DNA from: an uncultured Oscillospiraceae bacterium
Lineage (GTDB): Bacteria > Bacillota_A > Clostridia > Oscillospirales > Oscillospiraceae
NCBI GenBank assembly: GCA_910584605.1
Contig: CAJUAW010000096.1
Span: forward strand, 1 to 11,111
Direction of reading: 5' to 3'
Length of the DNA stretch: 11,111 bases
The notes beneath the pieces were generated by a model. It was not told the DNA's origin and did not search any database. It saw only the letters and a program-made list of their open reading frames with translations. Positions 1-6,609 of the stretch are shown one piece after another; the stretch's first letter is position 1; each line of letters opens with the position of its first letter. The translations under genes were made by a program, and so were the position numbers.

Positions 1-127
1 GCTCCTCGGGGGCGTAGTAGGGCAGAACGCCGATCACCTTCTTGCCCTCGGCCTTGAAGGCCTGGATCTGACGGCGGGGGTGCTCGGAAATTTCCGCAAA
101 TTCCTTCAGCAATACTTCAATGCTCAT
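1..127 (-). CDS. hgdB: 2-hydroxyglutaryl-CoA dehydratase beta subunit, N-terminal fragment (cut by window edge)
   Basis: Only the first 42 codons are present; the gene runs off the left edge. The translation starts MSIEVLLKEFAEI and continues through a KVIGVLPYYAPEE segment, the usual opening of the beta subunit, where a glycine/proline-rich strand introduces the first Rossmann-like domain. In the family, HgdB pairs with HgdA to form the iron-sulfur dehydratase that removes water from (R)-2-hydroxyglutaryl-CoA in the cytoplasm. The start is set by a GGAGGG ribosome site lying inside the last codons of hgdA, 7 bases before the ATG. Only 3 bases separate the hgdA stop from this start, so the two subunits are probably translationally coupled. 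Identity rests on position directly after hgdA as much as on the short sequence. Confidence 0.85.
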   Translation of the reverse strand, partial: MSIEVLLKEFAEISEHPRRQIQAFKAEGKKVIGVLPYYAPEE

Positions 128-130
128 CTC

Positions 131-1570
131 TCAGCCCTCCTTCGTTTCCGCATTGGCTTCCATGGCCTCCACCAGACCCTGGACGCGGGTCTCGTACTGG
201 GCCTCGTTGAAGTTCCGGGGATCGGCCTGGTCGCCGTCGAAGCCAGCGCAGGGGATGCCCAGGTCCTCGGTGAAGCGGCGCTGCATCTCAGCCATGTAAC
301 CCGACCAGGGCTTGCAGGAACGGTTGTAATGGACCAGCACGCCGTCCACCTTGTTGTCCTTGCAGATGCCCTCACGCCAGGACACGCCCTGCTCGATACA
401 CACGGAGTTGGGGGCCTTGTAGTAGGCGCGAACCATCTCGTCCATGTTGTTGTACACAAAGCCGAAGGCGGGGGCGTACACCACGGCGGTGACGTTGACG
501 CCGTGCTCCTTCAGGGGCTTGAACAGGTTGGGCAGCTTGGGCCAGCAGGGGATGCCCTCGAACATGACCCGGTACTGCTCGGGGAAGGGAGTGGTGGACT
601 TGCCCGCCTTGACGGCCTCAGCCAGGTCCTTCTCCAGCAGCTCAAAGGCCTCGGCGGCCTGGACGCGGCCCCGGGCGGTGACCACGTCGGCCATGTGGTT
701 GAACAGGTCGAAGCCGGAGTAGGGCGCGGGCTTGTACTGGAGGTAGTCGCACACCCGCAGCCAGGCGCTGGCCGTACGGTTGGCGTTGGCGCAGGCCTCC
801 TCGAACTTCTTCTCGTCGAACTTCTTGCCGGTCAGCTCCTCCAGCTGCTTGATGGCGTGGTCGAACTGGGCCCGGACGTAGGCCACGTTGGTGTCGTGGA
901 CCTCCACGGTGTTGTTGTAGGGGATGTCGATCATGATCAGAGGCACGTTGCACATACGGGCAATGTTCTCGTACCACTTGGTCATGCAGTTGCAGATGTT
1001 GTTGCAGCACAGCACGAAGTCGGGCTGGGGCATCTGCATCTGGCGGTAGGGCTTGATGGCGGCCCGGCGCAGGTCCTTCTCCTTCCCGTCGGGGAGGGCC
1101 TCGATCTCATGGATATCGTCCAGGACGGTGTAGGGCTGCATGGTCTTGGGGTCCTTTTTGGGCTTGCCGGTCTCGGGGTCGATGACCACCTTACCGTTCT
1201 CGTCCTTCAGGGGACGGCCGCTGGCGGGGTCGATGACGTACTCGCCGGTGGCCAGGTCCAGCTTGCGGGAGGCCCGCTTGCCGGCGGCGTAGGCCAGGGA
1301 GATGCGGGCGTAGCCGCAGATGTCGTTGTCAAAGCCCAGGTCCTCGGCGGCCTGGCACATGATCTCGCCGTCCCGGTTGGCGGCGATGCCGGCGGCCTGG
1401 TTCTCGGGGTACATCACGTCCAGGTCAAAGGCGGCGGCCAGCTCACAGGGGAACTTGGAACTGGACCAGCCCACCAGCTTGCCGGCCTTTTTGGCCTCCC
1501 GGGCGTCGGCGTAGACGTCCTCAACGACCTTGCGCAGCGCCAGTACGCCGGGGCTCACTTCTTTTGCCAT
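131..1570 (-). CDS. hgdA: 2-hydroxyglutaryl-CoA dehydratase alpha subunit
   Basis: 479 residues, close to the 477 or so of the Acidaminococcus fermentans subunit, to which I recognise near line-by-line similarity. HgdAB dehydrates (R)-2-hydroxyglutaryl-CoA to glutaconyl-CoA by a ketyl-radical mechanism after receiving one electron from HgdC. Visible family marks are GWSSSKFPCE (residues 34-43), NQAAGIAANRDGE (57-69), the cysteine-rich CCNNICNC (188-195), EGIPCWPKLPNL (Cys342) and HYNRSCKPWSG (Cys419). Cysteines in such motifs bind the [4Fe-4S] cluster in this family; which ones do so here is inference. Residues 112-123 and 129-140 are an internal repeat of the form VIDPxxGxPxKD, in a variable region also repeat-like in homologues. 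The ATG has AGGAGG 8 bases upstream. It lies 16 bases after the DUF6440-like gene and is coupled to hgdB. Confidence 0.97.
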   Translation of the reverse strand: MAKEVSPGVLALRKVVEDVYADAREAKKAGKLVGWSSSKFPCELAAAFDLDVMYPENQAAGIAANRDGEIMCQAAEDLGFDNDICGYARISLAYAAGKRASRKLDLATGEYVIDPASGRPLKDENGKVVIDPETGKPKKDPKTMQPYTVLDDIHEIEALPDGKEKDLRRAAIKPYRQMQMPQPDFVLCCNNICNCMTKWYENIARMCNVPLIMIDIPYNNTVEVHDTNVAYVRAQFDHAIKQLEELTGKKFDEKKFEEACANANRTASAWLRVCDYLQYKPAPYSGFDLFNHMADVVTARGRVQAAEAFELLEKDLAEAVKAGKSTTPFPEQYRVMFEGIPCWPKLPNLFKPLKEHGVNVTAVVYAPAFGFVYNNMDEMVRAYYKAPNSVCIEQGVSWREGICKDNKVDGVLVHYNRSCKPWSGYMAEMQRRFTEDLGIPCAGFDGDQADPRNFNEAQYETRVQGLVEAMEANAETKEG

Positions 1571-1586
1571 GGTAAATTCCTCCTAA

Positions 1587-1757
1587 CTAGTTTTTCGTTA
1601 CAACGGGCTTCCCGTTTTCGTCCAGAAGGACTGTCAGTCCTCCGGCATACCCGTCATGATGCCAAAGATAATTCACGCCAGTCTGGGTATCCACCCAGAT
1701 TTCAGTCATGCTGGAAAAGCCCCCGCCCTGACGGTAAACCTTTTGAAAACGGTCCAT
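1587..1757 (-). CDS. DUF6440-like small protein (56 aa) inside the dehydratase operon
   Basis: A 56-codon reading frame fills the gap between hgdC and hgdA: ATG at 1757, TAG at 1587-1589. The product begins MDRFQKVYRQGGGFSS. Its core has the pattern WVDTQTGVNYL followed by GYAGGLTVLLDENGKPVV, which I recognise as the DUF6440 type of small Firmicutes protein (acidic strand with a TGVNYL motif, then a Gly-rich turn and LLDENGKP). No function is known to me for that family. It has no signal peptide or membrane segment, so it should be cytoplasmic. A GGAG lies 10 bases before the ATG. The start is 14 bases after the hgdC stop, and 16 bases separate its stop from hgdA, so it is in the operon. Its third codon positions look less GC-rich than those of hgdC and hgdA. 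Coding is well supported by fit and family resemblance; any role in dehydratase activity is inference. Confidence 0.75.
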   Translation of the reverse strand: MDRFQKVYRQGGGFSSMTEIWVDTQTGVNYLWHHDGYAGGLTVLLDENGKPVVTKN

Positions 1758-1771
1758 TTCCCAGCGTCTCC

Positions 1772-2563
1772 TTACTTCTGCGCTTTCTGGTACTTCTGAT
1801 AGGCGAACAGGGCCGCGCCCAGGGCGCCGTTGTACTGGGTAAGGGGCGAGGTGTGGATTTCCCGGCCCAGGGCCTCCTGGAGGGCGTTGACCACCCCGGT
1901 GTTCTGGGCCACGCCGCCGGTCATGACTACCTGGTCCTGCACCCCGATGCGGTGGGCCAGTCCGGCCACCCGGCTGGCCACCGACTGGTGGATGCCGTTG
2001 ATGATGTCCCGCTTGTCGGTGCCCATGGACAGCTGGCTGATGACCTCGCTCTCAGCGAAGACGGTGCAGGTGGAGCTGATGCCCACATACTTGGTGGACT
2101 GGGCTCCCAGCTCGCCCAGCTGCTCCACGTCCACCTCCAGCACCCGGGCCATCACGTCCAGGAACCGGCCGGTACCGGCGGCGCACTTGTCGTTCATCTG
2201 GAAGTTGGTCATCACGCCGTTTTCCACCCGCATGACCTTCACGTCCTGGCCGCCGATGTCGATTACAGTCTTGACCTCCGGGAAGAGGAAGGCCGCCCCC
2301 TTGGCGTGGCAGCTCAGCTCGCTCATCTGGCTGTCGGCAAACTCCTCCAGGGAGTTGCGGCCGTAGCCGGTGGCCAGGATAAAGGCCATCTCGTCCCGGG
2401 ACTTTCCGGCCTCGGCCAGCACCTGGTCAATGGCCCGCTGGGGACCGCTGGTGCCCGCCCCCACCGAGATGAGAGACTTGGCTGCGATCTCCTTGCCGTC
2501 GGAGAGCATAATGCACTTGGATGCGGTGGAACCGATGTCGATTCCCAGGGTGTAGATACTCAT
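1772..2563 (-). CDS. hgdC: 2-hydroxyglutaryl-CoA dehydratase activator (component A, ATP-dependent archerase)
   Basis: 263 residues, against about 260 for the A. fermentans activator, to which it is very similar. This ASKHA-fold ATPase is an extremely oxygen-sensitive homodimer with one [4Fe-4S] cluster between the subunits. It takes an electron from ferredoxin or flavodoxin and drives it into HgdAB using ATP. Visible motifs are the phosphate-1 loop GIDIGSTASK (7-16), TGYGRNSLE (65-73), phosphate-2 VIDIGGQDVK (100-109), and MTGGVAQN near the C-terminus for adenosine. Cluster ligands are Cys127 in NDKCAAGTG and Cys166 in SSTCTVFAESE, both intact. The helix-cluster-helix region between them supports the archerase assignment over other BadF/BadG family members. 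Start ATG follows AGGAG by 9 bases, and 17 bases separate it from the gcdA stop. Confidence 0.97.
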   Translation of the reverse strand: MSIYTLGIDIGSTASKCIMLSDGKEIAAKSLISVGAGTSGPQRAIDQVLAEAGKSRDEMAFILATGYGRNSLEEFADSQMSELSCHAKGAAFLFPEVKTVIDIGGQDVKVMRVENGVMTNFQMNDKCAAGTGRFLDVMARVLEVDVEQLGELGAQSTKYVGISSTCTVFAESEVISQLSMGTDKRDIINGIHQSVASRVAGLAHRIGVQDQVVMTGGVAQNTGVVNALQEALGREIHTSPLTQYNGALGAALFAYQKYQKAQK

Positions 2564-2580
2564 AGGTTTCTTCTCCTAAA

Positions 2581-4344
2581 TTATTTGTGCCCGTCCTCGT
2601 AGTCCTTGATGGTGCGCGGCAGCAGCATCTGGTGGAAGGGGCAGATGGAGGCGGGATTCTGGTAGCAGGAGTCGGCAAAGGCCACGATGTAGTTGCGCAT
2701 CATGGGCATGTCGACAACCTCGTCCACCAGACCGGCCTGGGCGCAGAACAGGGGCTGAGACTTCACGTTGTAGTCGTCGATCAGGGCGTTCATCTTGTCG
2801 ATGGTGGGCTGGAGGTCCTTGCCCGCCTTCTGGTCCTTGGCCAGACGGCCGGTGTACATGGCGTTGGCGGCGGTCTTGCCGTTCATGACGTTGATCTCGG
2901 TGGCCGCGGTGCCCAGGGAGAAAGCGTTGTTGTCGTTGCCCTGGGGGCCGCCCAGGACGTAGTGGGCGGCGGCGGTGCCCCGGCGGAGGGTGATCTCCAT
3001 CATGGGCAGGCCGGAGGACTGGATGGAGTAGATCAGGGACTGGCCCAGGCCCAGCAGCTCGGCGACCTCGGCGTCGTCGCCCACGTCGATGCCGGTGGTG
3101 TCCTGAATCCAGATCATGGGCAGACGGTCCCGGGCGCACAGGGTGACGAACTCATTCATCTTGATCAGGCCCTGGCGGTAGAGCTTGCCGCCCGCGCCCA
3201 TAGCCTGACCATATTTTGCCATCTTATACTCGGGGTAGTTGGGGAAAATGCCCTGCTGGTTGGCCACCACGCCCACCAGCAGGCCGTCCACCTTGGCGAT
3301 GCCGGTGATCATCTCGGGGCCGTAGCCCTTCTTGTACTCCATGAACTGGCTGCCGTCGAACAGGCGGCCCAGGACGGAATACATGTCGTAGGGGCGGTTC
3401 TTGTTGTTCAGCACCAGGTCGTACAGCTCCACGTCGGACATGGCGGGAGACTGGGGGGTGTCCACCCGGAAGAACTCCAGGTCGAAGGTGGGCAGCATGT
3501 CAACATACTTCTTGATGCCGGCAATGACCCCCTCCTGCTCGGTGTACACCTCACGGAAGAAGCCGGTCTCGCCGTAGTGGATGGAGACGGACCCGGGAGG
3601 ATCGGCACGCAGGCCCTTGGTGGCCTCGATCTGAGCCAGGGCGGCCTCCATGTCCACGTGGGGCTTGGGGTTCATGCCGCCCACGATGCCAGCGCCGCCC
3701 ACGGCCATGTTGGCCTTCTGGTGGGCCACCAGCACGGTGGGGGAGATGGAGTGGTAGCCGCCGCCGGCGGGGTTGGTGCCGTGGATGCCCACGATGACGG
3801 GGATGCCCATCTGGTTCAGCTCAGAGTTGCGGTAGAAGGGGGTGCCGCCGCCCCGGCGGTTGGGGTACACCTTCTCCTGCTTGTCCAGCTCTACGCCGGC
3901 ACATTCCAGCAGGTAGATCAGGGGGATGCGCAGCCGCTTGGCGGTGTCGCTGCCCCGGAGCAGGTTGTCCGCCTGACCGGGCACCCAGGTACCGGCGTGT
4001 TTCTTGTTGTCAGAGGCGATAATGCAGCACCACTTGCCGTTCACCCGGCCCAGGCCCTTGACGATGGAGGTGGAGCCGTTCTTGTTGTGCTCGGGGTTGT
4101 ACAGACTGTTCAGGGGGCACCAGGTACCAGCGTCCACCAGCAGGGAGACGCGCTGCATGGCGGTGAGCTGGCCCTTGGCGTTCATGTCCGCGTCGGCCTT
4201 GCCGGAATTGAGCGCGTCCACGATATGGGCGTGGATGTCGTCCTCAATGGCCCGCAGCTCGTTGACGTTCTCCGTGTTGGCCTTGACCGGCTTGCCCACC
4301 ACGGGCATATTTTGGAAATACCGGGGCATGGAATAATTACCCAA
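2581..4344 (-). CDS. gcdA: Glutaconyl-CoA decarboxylase alpha subunit (carboxyltransferase), TTG start
   Basis: 587 residues, the same length as I recall for A. fermentans GcdA, and recognisably similar throughout. GcdA moves CO2 from glutaconyl-CoA to the biotin of the carrier subunit, releasing crotonyl-CoA; the membrane partner then decarboxylates biotin and exports sodium. The two crotonase-type carboxyltransferase halves are visible: the first carries VYPNRRGGGTPF (159-170) and GTNPAGGGYHSISP (189-202), the second IQDTTGIDVG (413-422) and YVLGGPQGN (462-470). The start is unusual: a TTG sits 8 bases after AGGAGG, while the first ATG (4329) is 23 bases away. The TTG-initiated MGNYSMPRYFQ also aligns with the homologue's N-terminus, so TTG is preferred. 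The biotin carrier, membrane pump and small anchor subunits are not in this window; in A. fermentans they lie in a second operon. Confidence 0.96.
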   Translation of the reverse strand: MGNYSMPRYFQNMPVVGKPVKANTENVNELRAIEDDIHAHIVDALNSGKADADMNAKGQLTAMQRVSLLVDAGTWCPLNSLYNPEHNKNGSTSIVKGLGRVNGKWCCIIASDNKKHAGTWVPGQADNLLRGSDTAKRLRIPLIYLLECAGVELDKQEKVYPNRRGGGTPFYRNSELNQMGIPVIVGIHGTNPAGGGYHSISPTVLVAHQKANMAVGGAGIVGGMNPKPHVDMEAALAQIEATKGLRADPPGSVSIHYGETGFFREVYTEQEGVIAGIKKYVDMLPTFDLEFFRVDTPQSPAMSDVELYDLVLNNKNRPYDMYSVLGRLFDGSQFMEYKKGYGPEMITGIAKVDGLLVGVVANQQGIFPNYPEYKMAKYGQAMGAGGKLYRQGLIKMNEFVTLCARDRLPMIWIQDTTGIDVGDDAEVAELLGLGQSLIYSIQSSGLPMMEITLRRGTAAAHYVLGGPQGNDNNAFSLGTAATEINVMNGKTAANAMYTGRLAKDQKAGKDLQPTIDKMNALIDDYNVKSQPLFCAQAGLVDEVVDMPMMRNYIVAFADSCYQNPASICPFHQMLLPRTIKDYEDGHK

Positions 4345-4372
4345 TGTAAACTCCTCCTAAATCTTGTATGGA

Positions 4373-4393
4373 GCCCCGCCCGGAGGACGGGGC
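4373..4393 (-). promoter_or_regulatory. Strong GC hairpin in the gctB-gcdA intergenic leader
   Basis: On the transcribed strand a 9-bp stem (eight Watson-Crick pairs, one G-U) closes a 3-base loop. Three further pairs are possible beyond a one-base bulge. No run of U follows, so it is not a classical terminator. It lies between the microprotein stop and the gcdA ribosome site (AGGAGG at 4352-4357), about 15 bases upstream of that site. It may protect a processed 3' or 5' end, or set relative expression of gctAB and gcdA. The structure is read directly; the role is inference. Confidence 0.55.
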
Positions 4394-4402
4394 GTCCCAT
4401 CG

Positions 4403-4573
4403 CTATTTTTTCCGCAGATTCAATCCAATCCAGCAGCATCCGCCGCCGATCACCGTTGCCAGGTATAGAACAGGCGGATTGGTATATTGGTACACGGGAC
4501 AAATTTGGATAAAAAACCATCCAATTATGGCAATGACCACAGCTGCCGCAATGGAAATAAACAGGTTTTTCAT
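4403..4573 (-). CDS. 56-residue two-helix membrane microprotein, unrecognised
   Basis: A 56-codon frame starts with ATG 2 bases after the gctB stop (TAA-GC-ATG) and ends with TAG, filling most of the gap before gcdA. The product opens MKNLFISIAAAVVIAIIGWF, a strongly hydrophobic helix (about residues 4-23). A polar loop PVYQYTNPP (26-34) follows, then a second hydrophobic stretch, about 35-52 with a GGGCCW segment, and a basic LRKK tail. This predicts a hairpin inner-membrane protein. I do not recognise a family. It is far shorter than the known small decarboxylase anchor and lacks an obvious extended soluble tail, so I do not call it GcdD. Only a weak AGAG precedes the start, so translation probably depends on coupling to gctB. 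Its sequence is visibly more AT-rich than its neighbours. The tight junction and membrane pattern support coding; association with the membrane-bound decarboxylase is speculation. Confidence 0.6.
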   Translation of the reverse strand: MKNLFISIAAAVVIAIIGWFFIQICPVYQYTNPPVLYLATVIGGGCCWIGLNLRKK

Positions 4574-4575
4574 GC

Positions 4576-5376
4576 TTACTCTTTGGGAATCTTGATAAAC
4601 GCCTGGCCGGGGTCGATCTCCTCCCGGATGATGCGCAGGATCTCCTGGTCGGGGTCGGGGAAGACCTCGGCCTTGGAGCAGTCGATCTCGAAGCCGGTGT
4701 TCTCCTGGACGATCTCGGGGGTAACGCCGGGGAACATGTAGGCGCAGTACATCCGCTTGGTCTGCTCGTCGAACTTCATGATGCCCAGGTCGGTGACCAC
4801 CATCTGGGGGCCCCGGTTGCCGGGCAAGCCAACCTTCTCACGGCCCCCGGGGCCGTCCATCCAGCCGCAGGAGGTGATGTAGTCCACCTTCTCGATGAAG
4901 CGGCGCTTCTGGTGCTGCATCATGATGATGGTGTTGCAGTAGGTGGCGATGCCGTTGGCGCCGCCGGAGCCGGTGAAGCGGGTGGTGGGCTGAAGGTAGT
5001 CCCCCTTGCCGAAGATGCAGGTGGAGTTCACGTTGCCGTAGGGGTCGATCTGGGCGCCGCCGATGAAGGCGATGAGGCGGTCCTCATCGTGGAGCCACTC
5101 GTTGGCCTCAAAGCCGATGAAGCGGATGTTGGGCCACTGGACGGCGCAGTGGGCCATGAAGCGGTTGTCGCCCACGGAGCGGGGGACCTCCACGGGGGAG
5201 CAGTCCATCAGACCGCTCTCCACGATGGGATGGCAGGAGGGGCAAACCACCCGCTTGGCCAGGGAAGCCCCGATCAGGGGAAGGCCGGTGCCCACGATGA
5301 CGATCTGATTCTCTTTGATGTTCTTGGCGATGGCGTAAGCCTGACGCTCCTGCTTGGTAATCTTATATTCAGCCAT
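4576..5376 (-). CDS. gctB: Glutaconate CoA-transferase subunit B
   Basis: 266 residues, the same length as I recall for A. fermentans GctB. With GctA it forms a class I CoA-transferase that moves CoA from acetyl-CoA (or glutaconyl-CoA) to (R)-2-hydroxyglutarate in the cytoplasm. The catalytic glutamate is Glu53, in the motif IVESGLMDCSPVEVP; it corresponds to the known active-site Glu54 of the A. fermentans protein. Other marks are VGTGLPLIGASLAKR (28-42), IGGAQIDPYGNVNST, FTGSGGANGIATY and IREEIDPGQAFI near the end. The ATG has GGGAGGT 8 bases upstream and lies 21 bases after the gctA stop. The 3' end abuts the membrane microprotein with 2 bases between stop and start. Confidence 0.97.
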   Translation of the reverse strand: MAEYKITKQERQAYAIAKNIKENQIVIVGTGLPLIGASLAKRVVCPSCHPIVESGLMDCSPVEVPRSVGDNRFMAHCAVQWPNIRFIGFEANEWLHDEDRLIAFIGGAQIDPYGNVNSTCIFGKGDYLQPTTRFTGSGGANGIATYCNTIIMMQHQKRRFIEKVDYITSCGWMDGPGGREKVGLPGNRGPQMVVTDLGIMKFDEQTKRMYCAYMFPGVTPEIVQENTGFEIDCSKAEVFPDPDQEILRIIREEIDPGQAFIKIPKE

Positions 5377-5397
5377 TTTGATTTACCTCCCTGTTTA

Positions 5398-6495
5398 TTA
5401 GTGGCGGGTGGAGTAGCCCAGGTGGGGCTCGTTTTTCAGCCGCATCAGACGGGAACCGCCGATCTTATCCAGCAGCTCGTCGTGGTCCTTCACGCTGTAG
5501 ACCCACTTTTCCATGTAATCCTTGAAGGTCTCGGGGATGGCGGTTCCGGCCGCGGCGTCGTCGGCGGCCTTCTGAGCCTTGGCGGCGGCAGCGGCGGCCT
5601 TCTCGTCGCCGGGCTTGGCCTCGGCGGCCTTCTGAGCCTTGGCAGCGGCCTTGGCCAGCTGGGCCTTGGCGTCCTCGGCGTCCTGATACTTGGAGGCCTT
5701 GTCGTACTCGATCAGGGCATGGGAGTCGTTGTCGTAGTAGTTGTAGCACTGAGAGGGCCACGCGCCGTAGGGAGCATGGACCACGGCGGAGACGCACTCG
5801 CCAAAGATGCGGGTCAGGGTGGGATCGCGGCGGATGTACTCATCGCTCACCAGCTCCTCGCAGGTGACGATCACCTTGCGGGCGGCCACGGCGACGTCCA
5901 CGTCATGGAACTCGTCGCCCTCGATGATGCAGGTGCCGTCGGGGCTGGCCTTCTGCACATGGATGACGGCCAGGTCCAGCTTGGGGGTGGGCACGGCCAC
6001 CACCTTCTCGCCGGGGTTGAAGGGGTTCTCGATCTCCACGCACTTCAGGTCGTCCACCTTCTCCAGGGTCTTGCGCTGCTCCTCGCTGATGCCCCAGTAC
6101 TTCATCAGGCCGGAGCCCTGCATCAGGCGCACCGGCAGGAAGGGCAGGCCCAGAGAGGCGGCGTGAAGCTGAAGCATCAGAACATCCTGAGAGTAATCCT
6201 CATAAACCAGCTGGCCCTTCTCAATGGCGGCGCGGAAACGGCGGGAGACGTTGGTGTAGCCGGAGTTGGCGGTGTAGCAGTTGATGTACGCCTTCACCCG
6301 GCCCTCGCCGATCATCATGTCCCAGTCGCCGCCGGCGGGGCCGGCCCAGACGGTGAAGTCCTTCTGGCCCTGGCGCAGGATCTCGCTGAGCACGGCGTAG
6401 GGCTTGCGGTTGGTGGTGAAGCCGCCGAAGCAGACGCAGTCTCCGCTCTCGACGAATTTTGCCACGGCGTCGTGCATGGAATACACTTTGTTCAT
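5398..6495 (-). CDS. gctA: Glutaconate CoA-transferase subunit A with an Ala/Lys-rich insertion
   Basis: 365 residues, about 45 longer than the 320 of A. fermentans GctA. It is the non-catalytic partner of GctB, shaping the acyl-binding side of the shared active site. Family marks are GGFTTNRKPYAVLSEILRQG (24-43), GGDWDMMIGEGRVKAYINCY (55-74), TNVSRRFR (81-88), PFLPVRLMQGSG (118-129) and APYGAWPSQCY (241-251). Conserved sequence resumes near FKDYMEKWVYSVKDHDELL (324-342). Between them, about residues 272-318 are almost wholly Ala, Lys, Glu, Gln and Asp, with AKAQKAAEA and AKAQKAADDA repeats, which should form a charged helix or coiled coil outside the fold. First gene of the operon. A GGGGG ribosome site lies 7 bases before the ATG, inside a small hairpin loop, about 79 bases downstream of the predicted transcript start. 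Confidence 0.96.
   Translation of the reverse strand: MNKVYSMHDAVAKFVESGDCVCFGGFTTNRKPYAVLSEILRQGQKDFTVWAGPAGGDWDMMIGEGRVKAYINCYTANSGYTNVSRRFRAAIEKGQLVYEDYSQDVLMLQLHAASLGLPFLPVRLMQGSGLMKYWGISEEQRKTLEKVDDLKCVEIENPFNPGEKVVAVPTPKLDLAVIHVQKASPDGTCIIEGDEFHDVDVAVAARKVIVTCEELVSDEYIRRDPTLTRIFGECVSAVVHAPYGAWPSQCYNYYDNDSHALIEYDKASKYQDAEDAKAQLAKAAAKAQKAAEAKPGDEKAAAAAAKAQKAADDAAAGTAIPETFKDYMEKWVYSVKDHDELLDKIGGSRLMRLKNEPHLGYSTRH
5561..5643. repeat. In-frame direct repeat within gctA (60-bp period, 30-bp sub-period)
   Basis: A 23-base block is repeated exactly at 5561-5583 and 5621-5643. A 12-base core of it also recurs at 5592-5603, giving a 30-base (10-codon) sub-period. Periods are multiples of three, so the frame is kept. 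The repeat encodes the AKAQKAA units of the GctA insertion and looks like a segment grown by slippage or unequal recombination. Confidence 0.85.
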
Positions 6496-6496
6496 A

Positions 6497-6512
6497 GTAA
6501 TACCCCCATTAC
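6497..6512 (-). promoter_or_regulatory. Small hairpin presenting the gctA ribosome-binding site in its loop
   Basis: On the transcribed strand, GTAAT and ATTAC flank the GGGGGT that holds the likely Shine-Dalgarno site, a 5-bp stem with a 6-base loop directly before the gctA ATG. The stem is A/U-rich and weak. It may modulate initiation or simply keep the site exposed. The fold is visible; its effect is inference. Confidence 0.35.
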
Positions 6513-6554
6513 AATATTTTGGTTCTCTTTCTGAATGCTTAAATTGTCAAGGTT

Positions 6555-6601
6555 CCACAACGCGCTTTTCTACAGTGGCTATTTTACCACAAATCTCACA
6601 A
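6555..6601. promoter_or_regulatory. CCACAA-type repeats overlapping the gct promoter (possible regulator sites)
   Basis: CCACAA occurs at 6555-6560 and 6587-6592, exactly 32 bp (about three helical turns) apart. A variant TCACAA at 6596-6601 is 9 bp further on. The last two lie in the -10/-35 spacer of the predicted gct promoter and the first lies downstream of its start point. AraC-family proteins commonly bind direct repeats, so these are candidate sites for the divergent regulator. The motif is short and no second target was available for comparison. Confidence 0.3.
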
Positions 6602-6609
6602 TCGGTCTA
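6581..6609 (-). promoter_or_regulatory. Predicted sigma-A promoter of the gct-gcd-hgd operon
   Basis: On the minus strand, a -10 TAAAAT (6586-6581, five of six consensus bases) is preceded by an extended TGn. Seventeen bases upstream is TAGACC (6609-6604, four of six matches to TTGACA). Transcription would begin near 6574 and give a leader of about 79 bases before gctA. Its -35 is 21 bp from the -35 of the divergent regulator promoter, so a protein bound between them could affect both. Confidence 0.65.

Noticed and set aside
80..2602. 840-codon open frame on the plus strand opposite hgdA-hgdC
   Set aside because: It lies antisense to two unmistakable genes. Its product is a Gly/Val/Leu/His-rich string with no domain, an expected shadow of high-GC third positions.
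2587..4512. 641-codon plus-strand frame opposite gcdA
   Set aside because: It has the same shadow composition, no ribosome site, and is fully antisense to gcdA.
5561..5643. Possible CRISPR or mobile repeat
   Set aside because: The repeats are tandem, in frame and inside gctA, with no spacers of even length. They are coding low-complexity sequence.
4912..6534. 540-codon plus-strand frame opposite gctB and gctA
   Set aside because: It is an antisense shadow; its long Gly/Val-rich runs mirror the GctA insertion and high GC3, not a real protein.
6545..6550. Consensus -35 (TTGACA on the minus strand) in the gctA leader
   Set aside because: No acceptable -10 lies 16-18 bases downstream; at 17 bases the match is only GAGAAC. 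The extended -10 promoter at 6581-6609 is better supported.
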